Source of the DNA: Eubacterium sp. | GTDB lineage: Bacteria; Bacillota_A; Clostridia; Lachnospirales; Lachnospiraceae | NCBI GenBank assembly: GCA_023663915.1 | Contig: JAMPGN010000232.1 | Span: 1-6,341 of the forward strand | Direction: 5' to 3' | Length of the DNA stretch: 6,341 nucleotides | Part shown: piece after piece, positions 5,633 through 6,341 of the stretch | Layout of the letters: each line of letters starts with the position of its first letter | Numbering within the stretch: the first letter of the stretch is position 1 | Program-made: the position numbers and the translations under genes | Notes under the pieces: model-generated | Seen by the model: the letters and a program-made list of their open reading frames with translations, nothing else | The model's database searches: none | What the model was told of the DNA's origin: nothing

Positions 5633-5711
5633 CTGCCTTACACTTTATATATCGGTTCCAGTGTCAAATACTTTATAGCCGAAATGAAAAATTTTTTATT
5701 TTTTTCTTACC

Positions 5712-6293
5712 TCACAGTTGCACGTTCAAATAAACCATATCTTTATCCTCCTGCTCGATGCACAAATACTTCTTCGTGACGCGGTATGACGAATGATTAT
5801 ATAATTCCATGAGTAATGCCGGCTGGACTCCCTGTTTCCATGCATGATAACCAAAAGTCTTGCGGAGCGAATGGCAGCTAATATGCTCGTCCAGCCCTGC
5901 ATACTCCGCTGCCTCTTTCATAATACGGAATGCCTGCGAACGGGAGAGGTGTGCTTCTGTCTTTCTTCCATTATCAAAAAGATATTGTTCCTCACCTGTG
6001 CGACTGCTTTTACCCTGATAAACAGTCAGTACATTGCGCACACTGGCATTGACCGCTACGCTGCGCTCTTTGCCAGTCTTGTGTTCTATGACACAAATAT
6101 GATCCTTGAAACAATTTTTCTTTTCATTATATACGTCGCTCCATTTCAGCAACAATAAATCACTGATTCGGAACGCCGTATTTAGTCCAAGAATAATCAT
6201 CGTGTAATTCCGGTACTCCGGCTTTACCGTCAAATAATACTCTTTGAATTTTTCCAGTTTCTCTTCACTTTTAATTGGATACGTTGTGCTCAT
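5712..6293 (-). CDS. Short tyrosine recombinase/integrase (catalytic domain only)
   Basis: The protein has 193 residues and belongs to the phage integrase/XerCD superfamily. The catalytic residues are all visible: Arg42 (TAFRISDLL), a Lys in HKTGKER (Lys72 or Lys75), His141 and Arg144 (HSLRKTFGYHA), His167 (YNHSS) and the nucleophile Tyr176 (KKYLCI). The usual N-terminal core-binding domain of about 100 residues is missing: only about 25 residues precede the catalytic fold. Short versions of this kind occur in Firmicutes as stand-alone genes. The start at 6293 is chosen because AAAGGAG (6307..6301) is seven bases upstream; the ATGs at 6311 and 6299 overlap or abut that site. It would cut and rejoin DNA at a site not identified here. 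TATACT at 6339..6334 may be its -10, with the -35 beyond the window. Confidence 0.9.
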   Translation of the reverse strand: MSTTYPIKSEEKLEKFKEYYLTVKPEYRNYTMIILGLNTAFRISDLLLLKWSDVYNEKKNCFKDHICVIEHKTGKERSVAVNASVRNVLTVYQGKSSRTGEEQYLFDNGRKTEAHLSRSQAFRIMKEAAEYAGLDEHISCHSLRKTFGYHAWKQGVQPALLMELYNHSSYRVTKKYLCIEQEDKDMVYLNVQL

Positions 6294-6300
6294 ATTCATT

Positions 6301-6307
6301 CTCCTTT
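6301..6307 (-). promoter_or_regulatory. Ribosome binding site AAAGGAG of the recombinase
   Basis: It is seven bases before ATG 6293. Because it overlaps the codons after ATG 6311 and touches ATG 6299, it decides the start. Confidence 0.8.
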
Positions 6308-6341
6308 GCATTTGATTTAGTAGTTTCCTTATCAGTATACA

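Larger units (their letters stand above)
5285..5711. other. AT-rich non-coding region between recombinase and hicAB
   Basis: About 430 bases without a supportable coding sequence on either strand. It holds the hicAB promoter and half-sites at its left end, a plus-strand promoter (5521-5549), and a 13-bp inverted repeat (5600-5632). The rest (about 5330-5520 and 5640-5711) is AT-rich with homopolymer runs and shows no structure I can name. The composition is typical of acquired or mobile DNA. Confidence 0.55.

Noticed and set aside
5641..5667. TTGACA on the minus strand at 5667..5662 as a promoter
   Set aside because: The only -10-like sequence (TATATA) is about 10 bases away, and no suitable hexamer is found at 16-18 bases.
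5844..6158. Plus-strand open frame of 104 codons opposite the recombinase
   Set aside because: Antisense shadow; the catalytic motifs on the minus strand settle the coding strand.

Overview
The window reads as a chromosomal stretch from a low-to-mid GC Firmicute, most likely a gut-type clostridium of the Lachnospiraceae. This is an inference from protein style: a lipoprotein with an Ala/Glu/Thr-rich linker, AGGAGG ribosome binding sites, AT-rich spacers, and a small XRE regulator ahead of a type I restriction locus. All recognisable genes lie on the minus strand, so the text below follows transcription, from high to low coordinates.

Right end (about 5285-6293): a short, single-domain tyrosine recombinase with a complete catalytic set. 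It is followed by about 430 bp of AT-rich non-coding DNA that holds a perfect 13-bp inverted repeat with a 7-bp centre and a good plus-strand promoter pointing into that repeat. Next comes a HicA/HicB toxin-antitoxin pair with its own sigma-A type promoter and AATRCGC half-sites around it.

Centre (1916-4563): a polar amino acid ABC importer in the order permease, ATPase, lipoprotein binding protein. It is driven by an extended -10 promoter. An 11-bp perfect inverted repeat with an ARG-box-like core lies between that promoter and the first ribosome binding site. The operon ends in a GGGGAC/GTCCCC hairpin. The three products would form one importer: the lipoprotein captures the amino acid outside, the permease dimer passes it, and the ATPase dimer drives transport.

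Left end (209-1651): a decayed type I restriction-modification locus. A small XRE regulator gene carries a frameshift that an 8-bp slippage deletion between A-runs would explain. It is followed by a 400-codon open frame in which about 64 residues of an HsdM methyltransferase (starting just after its SAM-binding motif) are fused to an HsdS specificity subunit lacking its first 20 or so residues. No hsdR and no complete hsdM are present here.

I found no convincing wholly new system. The points most worth a second look are the HsdM-HsdS chimera, the lox-like palindrome beside the single-domain recombinase, and the possible ArgR-type operator of the importer operon.
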